A DNA stretch of 64,000 nt from Methanoregula formicica SMSP. GTDB taxonomy: Archaea > Halobacteriota > Methanomicrobia > Methanomicrobiales > Methanospirillaceae. This document shows positions 8,411 to 15,098 of the stretch, in pieces. Every line of letters begins with the position of its first letter. Position 1 is the stretch's first letter. The DNA lies in the NCBI RefSeq assembly GCF_000327485.1, contig NC_019943.1:620001-684000 (forward strand), given 5' to 3'. The position numbers and the translations under genes were made by a program. The notes beneath the pieces were generated by a model, which saw only the letters and a program-made list of their open reading frames with translations, did no database searches and had not been told where the DNA came from.

Positions 8411-8471
8411 AAATCCTTCGGATTTCTTCTTGTCCTCTTGGTTCTGATGAACCAGTCCGGTTTCATAAACC
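8411..8471. other. String of three short hairpins
   Basis: Three adjacent dyads occur between fwdC and the convergent DUF5714 gene: AAATCC/GGATTT (8411-8425), TGGTTC/GAACCA (8439-8454) and GGTTT/AAACC (8459-8471). They could be a small RNA or the terminator of the minus-strand gene. A 68-codon frame across them (8363-8569) does not look coding. Confidence 0.35.
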
Positions 8472-8511
8472 CTGCAGTTCTCCTCCTCAACCATCTGAAG
8501 ATGAGAACCAG

Positions 8512-9216
8512 TTACCCGGGAAAAAACGGGCAGTCCTTCACCCGGCATTCCCGGTTATTGGCAAAATAGTGGCAGGTCACCGGTTCGTGGAGCGGAAATG
8601 TTATGCCAAGGTGTTCCCGGCAAAAGTGCACGGCTGTGATGATTGCGAGGAACGCATTGCGTTTGCAGCACCGGGGCCCGCCATGGAGGGCAATCTCCCT
8701 GAGGCTCTCTGCCGTTATCAGGTTCGACAGTTTCCACTCCTCGCGCGAGAGGGGGGTTGCACCGGTTACGAGCGAGATGAAGATCCCGGTCCCGACTGCA
8801 ACACCGCAGTCGCCATGGGTGCCGCAGAACCCGCCCATGACAAGCGCCGCACGCTGCCGGGCCTGCGCGACCTTATGGCGTTTGGCCGGCTCTCCCTTCA
8901 CATTGTAATACGCGGCAAGGAGGGCGGCAGGCACGAGAAAGTGGTGCTCCGGCCCGTGCATCTTAACTTGGGGTGTATCCATGAGAGTTTCCGCGATCAC
9001 GAGCGGGTCACTCTCCTGTGTCGTTCTGCAGAATGTCTCGATGATCTCATCGGCCGGGGCCCGGTGGCACCGGTCGCAGACGAAATGACCGACCTGGCAG
9101 ACTGCGTCTGTCTGATGCATCTCCCCGCAATAGAAACAGGGGGCGGCCACCGGCTCCGGCAGGTACTTCAGGTTCTTCCCGCAGACGAGGCAGCCGCTTT
9201 GGTGTTCCGGGTCCAT
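8512..9216 (-). CDS. Cysteine-rich DUF5714-type protein
   Basis: A 234-residue protein with a zinc-ribbon-like N-terminus (CLVCGKNL, CFYCGEMH, CDRCHR within the first 55 residues), a middle GGFCGTHGDCGVAVGTGIF segment near residue 130 and further cysteines at the end (CHYFANNRECRVKDCPFF). I recognise it as the DUF5714 family found in methanogens, often beside a SAM methyltransferase, as here at 9274. The function is unknown; the many cysteines suggest metal or Fe-S binding. It lies 57 bases downstream of the methyltransferase on the same strand, so the two are probably one transcript. Confidence 0.7.
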   Translation of the reverse strand: MDPEHQSGCLVCGKNLKYLPEPVAAPCFYCGEMHQTDAVCQVGHFVCDRCHRAPADEIIETFCRTTQESDPLVIAETLMDTPQVKMHGPEHHFLVPAALLAAYYNVKGEPAKRHKVAQARQRAALVMGGFCGTHGDCGVAVGTGIFISLVTGATPLSREEWKLSNLITAESLREIALHGGPRCCKRNAFLAIITAVHFCREHLGITFPLHEPVTCHYFANNRECRVKDCPFFPG

Positions 9217-9273
9217 ATTCTCCCACTATCCCATACTCGGGTTGGAAGCATAAACATTCAGGATCTGCCAAGG

Positions 9274-9849
9274 TTATCGCTCTTTCTTTGTTATCACCAC
9301 GTAAAACCCGCGATTGCACGTCACCGTATGCGAAAAGCCGGCATCACCCAGTGCCCCGGTAACTTCCGGCAGGGACCGGAATTTCGCATGCCGGAGGAAC
9401 CGTCCTTTTGGCTCCTTTGCCAGCTCCCGTGTAGCAATCTCCCCGTCTTTTTCCAGGAACCCCACGACCAGTGTCCCGCCCGGTTTCAGGACCCGGAAAA
9501 CCTCCCGGAACGAACGGGCATAGTCCTCGAAGTAACAGATGACCGTCATCATCAGCACGGTATCCCAGGTACCGTCACGATAGGGCAGGAATTCCCCGAG
9601 ACCCAGCACGGTTTCCACACCCCGCTGCCGGGCCATAACAAGGAGGGCCGGGGAGGGGTCGAGGCCGTGAGGGATGCCAAGGGGCCCGGCAAACCTCCCG
9701 GAGCCAACCCCTACTTCAAGGCCCCTGCCTCCTGCCGGGATGGCCCGGCGGAGGAGTGAAAGCTGGGCAGTATTGGTCGCCTTGTGAGTATCGAACCATG
9801 CGTCATATTCCGGGGCATACCGATCAAACACGGAATCTCCCGTTTTCAT
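9274..9849 (-). CDS. Class I SAM-dependent methyltransferase
   Basis: A 191-residue methyltransferase of the UbiE/type-11 group. Motif I (LEVGVGSGRFAG) is near residue 44, the GLDPSPALL acidic loop near residue 61 and the VLKPGGTLVVGFLE post-motif near residue 122. The substrate is unknown. The repeated pairing of this family with a DUF5714 protein suggests they act together. It is in the minus-strand cluster 12 bases after the small protein at 9862. Confidence 0.82.
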   Translation of the reverse strand: MKTGDSVFDRYAPEYDAWFDTHKATNTAQLSLLRRAIPAGGRGLEVGVGSGRFAGPLGIPHGLDPSPALLVMARQRGVETVLGLGEFLPYRDGTWDTVLMMTVICYFEDYARSFREVFRVLKPGGTLVVGFLEKDGEIATRELAKEPKGRFLRHAKFRSLPEVTGALGDAGFSHTVTCNRGFYVVITKKER

Positions 9850-9861
9850 AAAAAGAGCACC

Positions 9862-10227
9862 TCACCGGGGCAGCCGCACCTTCATCTTCTCCCGGATCGA
9901 ATCGGTGATCTCCAGCATCTTCCGTGCACCGCTCTCCCCCTGTTTTGCGTAGAAGAGGAGCAGGTGGAAGTAATCCGAGGTCAGGTCGAAGAACTCTTTC
10001 CGGTACCGGACCTCCACGCTCGAATCCCCGACAAATCCCTTGAGGGAGATGAAATGCTCCTGCTCGAAGGAAAAGTACGGCCGTTTCATGTGGGGGTACT
10101 CCTTCACCGTGCCGAACGATTTCAGGAATGTGAGGAATTCCGGTGTAAGCGGGAACTCGAGGAGGAATTCCCGCATCTGCGAACCGTCCGTGCAGACCTT
10201 GTTCTGGAGGGATTTAACGATTCGCAC
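9862..10227 (-). CDS. Small unknown protein, translationally coupled to the aminotransferase
   Basis: A 121-residue protein that I do not recognise. The GTG at 10227 overlaps the end of the upstream class V aminotransferase gene by 14 bases, which suggests coupled translation and a related job. The sequence is mixed alpha/beta with an aromatic segment (KRPYFSFEQEHFISLKGF) and a C-terminal helix-rich part (YFHLLLFYAKQGESGARKML). No cysteine motif or membrane segment is visible. The frame is open further upstream inside the aminotransferase gene, but that part is antiparallel noise. Confidence 0.6.
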   Translation of the reverse strand: MRIVKSLQNKVCTDGSQMREFLLEFPLTPEFLTFLKSFGTVKEYPHMKRPYFSFEQEHFISLKGFVGDSSVEVRYRKEFFDLTSDYFHLLLFYAKQGESGARKMLEITDSIREKMKVRLPR

Positions 10228-11377
10228 CCTCGGCCACCTCCCGCACGGCCTCACCGGCAGCCCTGCACTCTTCCGGTGTGTTGAGGTACGAGAAGCTGAC
10301 GCGGATGCACCCTTTCCCCCCGTCGATCCGGTCGTGCACGAGCGGGGCACAGTGGAGTCCGGTCCGGGTGATGATGTTGTAGGCCTTTGCAAGGATGTAA
10401 CCAGCCTCGTCGTTGTCCAGGTTCCGGATGTTGAAGGAGACGACCGGGAGGTCGGGAGCCGGGGTGTAGAGAATGATGTTGGGATCGTTTTTGATCTCCT
10501 GGAGGAAAAGGGTCGCGAGATTCCTGCCCTTGGTCGTGATTTTGTCCTGACCCTCGCGTTCGATGAACCGGATGCCGGCAAGGAGCGAGGCGATCCCGGT
10601 ATAGTTATGCGTGCCGGCCTCGAACTTCTGCGGCATTTCTACCGGCTGGGCGAGCGAGCGCGAGTCCGTACCGGTCCCCCCTTGCCGAACCGGGGCAGTC
10701 GTTTCGGGATCATTAAGGTAAAATCCGCCAATGCCGGGGATCCCGAAGAGGGCCTTATGGCCCGTGAAGACAAACGCTCCGCCGGAGATTGCCGAGAGGT
10801 TGATTGGGACCTGGCCGGCAGTCTGGGCTCCGTCGACAACCAGGAAGATATCGTTATCCGCACAGAGATCGGCCACTGGCTGGACATCCTGCAGGGTTCC
10901 GAGCACATTGCTTCCATGGCTCATGACGATGAGCCGGGTCTCCGGACGGACGGCTTTTTTCATCTCCCGGAGGGGGATATATCCGTCCTCTGAGGGAACT
11001 GTACTAATCGTGAGTTTTCCATCACCTGCAAGAGTATTCAGCGGACGGAGGACGGAGTTATGCTCAAGGTCTGTCGTGATGGCGTGGAACGACGCTTTCT
11101 GTTTTTTCACAAACCCGTGGATGAGCAGGTTGAGGGAGTCAGTGGCATTCTGCGTGAAGATGAAATGGTCCGGGTTTTCCGCATGGAAGAGCCCGGCCAG
11201 CACCAAGCGTGTTTCCGACGGGTAATCGGTTGCTGACCCGGCCGTTGATCTGCCGTGCTCGAAGAACGGGATTTTCAGGCATTGGGCAACCTCGTCCAGT
11301 ACTTCTGGTGGTTTCGGCCATGTCGTTGCCGCATTGTTGAGGTAGATGAGCGGGGAAATGCCCGGGTTGTTTCCCAT
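10214..11377 (-). CDS. Cysteine desulfurase family protein (class V aminotransferase)
   Basis: A 387-residue PLP enzyme. IYLNNAATTWPKPPEV opens the fold, DLEHNSVLRPL supplies the substrate histidine region, VVDGAQTAGQVP the PLP-ring aspartate, and FTGHKALFGIPGIGG the Schiff-base lysine near residue 203. HCAPLVHD near residue 342 carries the cysteine expected for sulfur transfer. It resembles the TIGR01977 subgroup, which in bacteria is linked to labile-selenium molybdenum hydroxylases. In this Mo/W-rich window it may feed sulfur or selenium to the metal cofactor; that link is inference. Confidence 0.8.
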   Translation of the reverse strand: MGNNPGISPLIYLNNAATTWPKPPEVLDEVAQCLKIPFFEHGRSTAGSATDYPSETRLVLAGLFHAENPDHFIFTQNATDSLNLLIHGFVKKQKASFHAITTDLEHNSVLRPLNTLAGDGKLTISTVPSEDGYIPLREMKKAVRPETRLIVMSHGSNVLGTLQDVQPVADLCADNDIFLVVDGAQTAGQVPINLSAISGGAFVFTGHKALFGIPGIGGFYLNDPETTAPVRQGGTGTDSRSLAQPVEMPQKFEAGTHNYTGIASLLAGIRFIEREGQDKITTKGRNLATLFLQEIKNDPNIILYTPAPDLPVVSFNIRNLDNDEAGYILAKAYNIITRTGLHCAPLVHDRIDGGKGCIRVSFSYLNTPEECRAAGEAVREVAEGANR

Positions 11378-11519
11378 TGCTGTAGTGTGGGTGGTTCATT
11401 GTCTTTGCTCTTTCGTGAAGACCGGTTCTATCAGTAAGGGAAAAGAATGGAAGGGACGGTTATGCCTGGATTGTTAATCCTGTCAGAAAAACAGGCCTAG
11501 AGGACCGGGAAAAACAGGA

Positions 11520-11723
11520 TTATTTCTTCTTCTTGTGTTCATCGTCAACAGGTTTCATGTACACGACTTCAGCCTTGACGTCCTTTGCGATCTGTTCGAT
11601 CTCGAATTTCCGAAAGTGGGTTGCCGCAATCTGGACTTCTCCGCCGGTTACGGCGATGATCCGGTACTTGGGTGATTCGACGCCTTCGCCGACTTTCTGG
11701 CGCTCACGGACATAAATCTTCAT
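11520..11723 (-). CDS. Short conserved-type basic protein
   Basis: A 67-residue protein with a beta-rich body (MKIYVRERQKVGEGVES, YRIIAVTGGEVQIAATHFRK) and a lysine-rich tail ending EHKKKK. The ATG at 11723 has AGGAGAG upstream; an in-frame start 7 codons earlier lacks one. I do not recognise a family. It has no cysteines and no membrane segment. It is the first minus-strand gene left of the divergent storage-protein gene at 11855. Confidence 0.6.
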   Translation of the reverse strand: MKIYVRERQKVGEGVESPKYRIIAVTGGEVQIAATHFRKFEIEQIAKDVKAEVVYMKPVDDEHKKKK

Positions 11724-11801
11724 ACATACTCTCCTGCCAACCATCAGGCAGCACCTCGCTGGTGCGAGGAATGCACGAATGTTGGCTCTGATATATCAAC
11801 T

Positions 11802-11810
11802 GGTTTACAA
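11802..11810. promoter_or_regulatory. GGTTTACAA motif before the Mo-storage gene
   Basis: The inverse complement is TTGTAAACC, matching the family of TTGTnnACC sites beside Mo/W genes. It lies 45 bases before the ATG at 11855. Confidence 0.35.
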
Positions 11811-11854
11811 GGACTTATGCCTTTCTATCGCGGAACAGAGAGTAGCGTGTCATC

Positions 11855-12664
11855 ATGAAAAAACGGTTTGAGCTCTCAAGCGGACTTCAGGGTGAGACCC
11901 TGGTCCGGAAAGGGATGAAGAGAAAGCGGTCCGACTCTGAACAGATTCGCATTGCCCCGGAGATAAATGTCATAAAGATCGGCGGACATGGTGCGATCGA
12001 TTACGGCCGGGAAGTGATGCTCCCCCTCTGCGATGAGATCGGGAAGCTCTCAAAAAAGAACCAGGTACTGGTCGTTACCGGTGGCGGCGGGAGGGTGCGC
12101 CACATCATGGATATCGGAATGGACCTGGGCATGCCCACCGGTGTTCTTGCAGAACTCTCGGCAAAGATCTCTGAGCAGAACGCGATCATGGTCTCGATCC
12201 TCCTTTCGAAATACAACGGGACCCGGATCCACACCGGTGACCTGCTTGAGCTCCCAATGCTCCTGAAACTGGGAATCCTGCCGGTGACACACGGAACCCC
12301 CCCGTACGGGTTGTATGAACACCCGTCGCGAACCGACATGATCCCCCCGCACCGTACAGATACCGGAGCGTTTTTGATTTCCGAGGTACTCGGGGCAAAG
12401 AACTGTATCATCGGAAAAAATGTTGACGGACTATATACTGAGGATCCACGAAAGAATCCTGACGCGGAACTCATCAAAGAAATCACGGCAAAGGAACTGA
12501 TCCGTATGAACCTCGAAGATATGGTTCTCGAACCGATGGTCATCGAACTCCTGCAGGATTCCGTGCATGTCCGTGAAGTCCGGATCATCAACTGTCACAC
12601 GAGGGGCAATATCGGCAAGGCAATTGCCGGGAAGAATATCGGGACGATCATAAGGGCTGAATAA
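11855..12664 (+). CDS. Molybdenum/tungsten storage protein homologue (amino acid kinase family)
   Basis: A 269-residue amino-acid-kinase-fold protein. The body matches my recollection of Azotobacter MosA/MosB better than true UMP kinases: VIKIGGHGAIDYG near residue 40, LVVTGGGGRVRHIMDIGMDL near residue 76, IPPHRTDTGAFLISE near residue 162, NVDGLYTEDP near residue 190, and the C-terminal VRIINCHTRGNIGKA and GTIIRAE. MoSto is an ATP-dependent cage that stores oxomolybdate or tungstate clusters. The placement among Mo/W transporters and enzymes supports this role. A divergent UMP or aspartate-kinase-like activity is the alternative. It is preceded by a GGTTTACAA site and followed by a strong hairpin. 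Confidence 0.75.
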   Translation: MKKRFELSSGLQGETLVRKGMKRKRSDSEQIRIAPEINVIKIGGHGAIDYGREVMLPLCDEIGKLSKKNQVLVVTGGGGRVRHIMDIGMDLGMPTGVLAELSAKISEQNAIMVSILLSKYNGTRIHTGDLLELPMLLKLGILPVTHGTPPYGLYEHPSRTDMIPPHRTDTGAFLISEVLGAKNCIIGKNVDGLYTEDPRKNPDAELIKEITAKELIRMNLEDMVLEPMVIELLQDSVHVREVRIINCHTRGNIGKAIAGKNIGTIIRAE

Positions 12665-12689
12665 GAATAAGCACCAGACGATCCCAGGA

Positions 12690-12728
12690 ATGGCGGCCAA
12701 GTGTGTGTCATACGTGAGTGGCCGCCAT
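12690..12728 (+). terminator. GC-rich 10-bp hairpin after the storage-protein gene
   Basis: ATGGCGGCCA (12690-12699) and TGGCCGCCAT (12719-12728) are exact inverse complements around a 19-base loop. No T-run follows, so it may be an mRNA 3' end, a small RNA or an independent element. The rest of the 350-base gap up to 13015 holds AT-rich dyads but no gene. Confidence 0.5.
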
Positions 12729-12809
12729 GCGGGATCCGGGCGGATCGCCAGTTGCCTGATCGTGGCATAATCCGGATGCTGACGTTCCTATCCTTTGCGG
12801 ACACTCTCT

Positions 12810-12843
12810 TTATTAATTTTCTTATTAATAAAACAATATTGTT
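12810..12843. repeat. AT-rich dyads including palindrome AACAATATTGTT
   Basis: TTATTAAT (12810-12817) faces ATTAATAA (12824-12831), and the perfect 12-base palindrome AACAATATTGTT follows at 12832-12843. They lie about 170 bases before the gene at 13016 and may bind a dimeric regulator. Confidence 0.45.
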
Positions 12844-12971
12844 AATAATTTTCATTTGACATTTGTGCAGTGGGACCTCAAACCGTGAGAGTCTCCAGGA
12901 TCATGATTTCAGAACATAGACTGTTTTCATAAGATTAACTTAACCCACTTCAGGTGATATGATAACCTCAG

Positions 12972-12983
12972 TTGATTAACCAG
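12972..12983 (+). promoter_or_regulatory. TTGATTAACCAG motif
   Basis: It matches TTGTTTAACCAA before fdhA1 with one internal change and lies 33 bases before the ATG at 13016. Confidence 0.35.
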
Positions 12984-13015
12984 CAGGGTTTATCAGAAAG
13001 ACTCGTTTACATACT

Positions 13016-13438
13016 ATGAGTACTATGGGATTCAGCGCAGATATCATGCATGACTTTGTGGCAAAAGAGATCCGAAATATCTACTCCAGCTATGATGGCT
13101 GGAACTGTACCATGAAAGAGACGGGAGACGGGTATGATGCAATAGCCGTACTGGAACGGCATAACGGCGGACACCGGGAGTGTGTAAAGATCCTCGTATC
13201 CTTTGCACGTGACTTTGCCCCAGATCACTTGGATGAGCTTCGGGTTCCGGTGAAGTCGTATGACGGGACACTCGCCCGCCACTCGTTTGCCGTTTTGCTC
13301 CCGGCAAACGCGAACATGGCTTCAGTACCGGCTGGTGTTCCTGTCCTGACCATGCGATCCTTTGCTTTTGAGGGTAAGGAACTGATCTGGGTCAAGAAGC
13401 CGGTCCGGAAAGAGGATGCAGCGAAATCCGCTGCCTGA
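13016..13438 (+). CDS. Unknown protein
   Basis: A 140-residue soluble protein that I cannot assign. It has an alpha-beta start (ADIMHDFVAKEIRNIYSSYDG), a central strand-rich region (ECVKILVSFARDFAP, SFAVLLPANANM) and a basic, alanine-rich tail. No signal peptide, cysteine cluster or known motif is visible. The second ATG, at 13025, could be the real start. It stands alone between the storage-protein gene and convergent fmdE, behind a TTGATTAACCAG site shared with Mo/W genes, so a link to that regulon is possible. Confidence 0.65.
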   Translation: MSTMGFSADIMHDFVAKEIRNIYSSYDGWNCTMKETGDGYDAIAVLERHNGGHRECVKILVSFARDFAPDHLDELRVPVKSYDGTLARHSFAVLLPANANMASVPAGVPVLTMRSFAFEGKELIWVKKPVRKEDAAKSAA

Positions 13439-13492
13439 TTTCATTGTTTTAAAAATGCGGCCACGCCCGGGTTACCTGGGCAAGCCGCATCA

Positions 13493-14134
13493 TCATATCT
13501 TCTCGTAATATTTCATGGATCCGCAGGTACCACAGCGGCCATTGACAGCAAGGTAATCGGGCACGGTCTCACCACAGACCGGGCACGTCACGGACTTCCA
13601 CTTCTTCTTGGTCTTTACACCAACCCGGACCTTCTCGAACGACAGGACGTTACGGCCGGCCTGAAAGATATCGTCACGGAGCTTATCACCCATGGTGTGC
13701 TTGTCAAACGCCGGGCTGTTGGAATACCATAGGTCCAGGGTAGGATACTTCTTCACCTTCTGCAGGTCAAGATACACCCTTACTGCATCTGTCGCCTCCT
13801 TGTCCGAGGGGCCGTTGAGCGTGATGGCAAACTTTCCGATCGGTACCACTTTCAGCCGGTTATTGCCGGTGGTGCACCTTGCCATTACCTGAAGGGCATC
13901 GGGAAGGCACTTTGGCGTTTCGCAGACACCGTACAGTTTTTTGTCGGGACTGATCCCAAGGAGTTCCAGGGCATAGTCCACCATAAATGCACCAATGAGG
14001 ATGCCAGGGGCAGCATACGTATGGAAGGATGAGAGCTGCCGGATCTGCTCCTGCAGGCGCGGGGGGACGTGATGAATATCCATCACGACATTGAGTCTTG
14101 AATCAGGGTCTTCGTGCATTCCGGTCATGCACAT
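13493..14134 (-). CDS. fmdE: FmdE family protein with C-terminal zinc ribbon
   Basis: A 213-residue protein of the FmdE family (PF02663). FHTYAAPGILIGAFMVDYAL near residue 37 and CETPKCLPDALQVMARCTTG near residue 76 carry the conserved His and Cys residues, and CPVCGETVP with CGTCGSMKYY at the end form a zinc ribbon. FmdE copurifies with some formylmethanofuran dehydrogenases, but its role is unsettled; some homologues appear in Mo-enzyme maturation. Here it is alone, convergent with the unknown gene at 13016 and divergent in nothing. A TTGTTTACC site lies 33 bases upstream. The start could also be the ATG 2 or 5 codons later. Confidence 0.85.
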   Translation of the reverse strand: MCMTGMHEDPDSRLNVVMDIHHVPPRLQEQIRQLSSFHTYAAPGILIGAFMVDYALELLGISPDKKLYGVCETPKCLPDALQVMARCTTGNNRLKVVPIGKFAITLNGPSDKEATDAVRVYLDLQKVKKYPTLDLWYSNSPAFDKHTMGDKLRDDIFQAGRNVLSFEKVRVGVKTKKKWKSVTCPVCGETVPDYLAVNGRCGTCGSMKYYEKI

Positions 14135-14166
14135 CTGTGGAATTACATCTGTTAAACTTTTTATGA

Positions 14167-14175
14167 TTGTTTACC
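14167..14175 (+). promoter_or_regulatory. TTGTTTACC motif before fmdE
   Basis: The site lies 33 bases upstream of the minus-strand fmdE start, in the orientation opposite to the gene. It belongs to the same motif family as those before fdhA1, tupA and the storage gene. Confidence 0.35.
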
Positions 14176-14226
14176 GGTAGGGCCTGCATACAGTAGTTTG
14201 TGACGAATGCGGGAGGACCGGCAGGT

Positions 14227-14829
14227 TCAGGGCCGTCTGGCAGGATCCTTACGTTCCCCGTCCCGGGCGGGAAACCCCGCCGGGGGAGGACTTCTGGCGA
14301 TGTTGCAGACCATGAGGATCTCTTCCATATCGAGACTGGCGGGCTCCGCTGACGTACCGGCAAATGTGGAAAGCGAGATAATCGAGACAGGAATTTTCAT
14401 GCCGAAAACGTCGACCGAGGGAATAACAGGAAGCGCCAGCCCGGAATAGTGCCGGACACTCCAGCGGTCCACGATCACGCCCATCCGTTCTAGGTATACA
14501 GAGGCACGGGTGAAGGGTATATTGGATGACAGAGTGCGGCAGAGATCGACTACCGGCGCCCCGATCCTCGTGCCCGGATAAAATGGCTGAGGGGGATCGA
14601 TGATACGCTCGCACACCCGGCAGTATGAACGACAGACAACGACATTCACCACAACCCGGTTTTCATCCTCCACCAGCACGGCAAACCGTTTCCTGCGTTC
14701 ATCGTACCCTGACAGGCGGCCCCCGCAAAAAGGGCACGCTGTCCCGGCATGGAAACGGACATCCTCGCAGGCAACAAGTGCCGTGTGGATGATATTGACA
14801 AGCATTGCGGGGACCTGTCTCAGTCTCAT
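14227..14829 (-). CDS. fdh-linked zinc-ribbon protein, paralogue 1
   Basis: A 200-residue protein with one zinc ribbon (Cys32/Cys35 in CPFCGGRL and Cys70/Cys73 in CRVC), then PFYPGTRIG, VVDLC and MGVIVDRWSVRHY (residues 83-128), and a tail containing FGMKIPVSIISLSTFAG. Paralogues at 18479 and 41811 align to it almost without gaps and each sits head to head with an fdhA gene. The ribbon followed by an arginine-rich helical segment recalls the N-terminal DNA-binding half of IS66-type transposases, but no DDE domain follows. I infer a DNA-binding regulator of fdh; this is unproven. The ATG at 14829 has GGTGAT upstream. Confidence 0.7.
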   Translation of the reverse strand: MRLRQVPAMLVNIIHTALVACEDVRFHAGTACPFCGGRLSGYDERRKRFAVLVEDENRVVVNVVVCRSYCRVCERIIDPPQPFYPGTRIGAPVVDLCRTLSSNIPFTRASVYLERMGVIVDRWSVRHYSGLALPVIPSVDVFGMKIPVSIISLSTFAGTSAEPASLDMEEILMVCNIARSPPPAGFPARDGERKDPARRP

Positions 14830-14993
14830 GATCAATCACCCTCATTTTTGCGCGGCAAGCCATCTGCACAACAAAAATGCACAGCACACTGGGTTTTTTG
14901 GATAGAAATACCCCTCTGACCCCAAACCAATCCCCAGTTTTCAGGGATATCTCAATATGCATATATATCATTTTTACCTAGATCCCTAATTAA

Positions 14994-15017
14994 GCAAAAT
15001 TGTTTAACCAATTTTGC
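14994..15017. repeat. Perfect 9-base inverted repeat between zinc-ribbon gene 1 and fdhA1
   Basis: Arms GCAAAATTG (14994-15002) and CAATTTTGC (15009-15017) flank TTTAAC. The core TTGTTTAACCAA is also the best example of the recurrent motif. It lies 82 bases before fdhA1 and 165 bases before the divergent zinc-ribbon gene, downstream of a TATATAT stretch near 14960. It is a candidate operator. Confidence 0.6.
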
Positions 15018-15098
15018 GAATACCACTGTCAGAGGTGTGTAGCATAGAGGTTTTGGCTGCTTTTAGCCAGGGCTTCTGTGTGTGTGTATGGTGATATA

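Noticed and set aside
8402-8416. GGTTCGAAC string resembling a tRNA T-loop
   Set aside because: No acceptor stem, anticodon stem or D-arm can be drawn around it; it belongs to a run of short hairpins.
8440-8500. C/D-box small RNA suggested by TGATGA and CTGA strings
   Set aside because: The C box has C instead of a purine at its first position, no terminal stem is present, and the box spacing is not convincing.
14227-14829. The zinc-ribbon genes as active insertion sequences
   Set aside because: No DDE domain, no terminal inverted repeats and no target duplications are visible; location is fixed beside fdhA three times.
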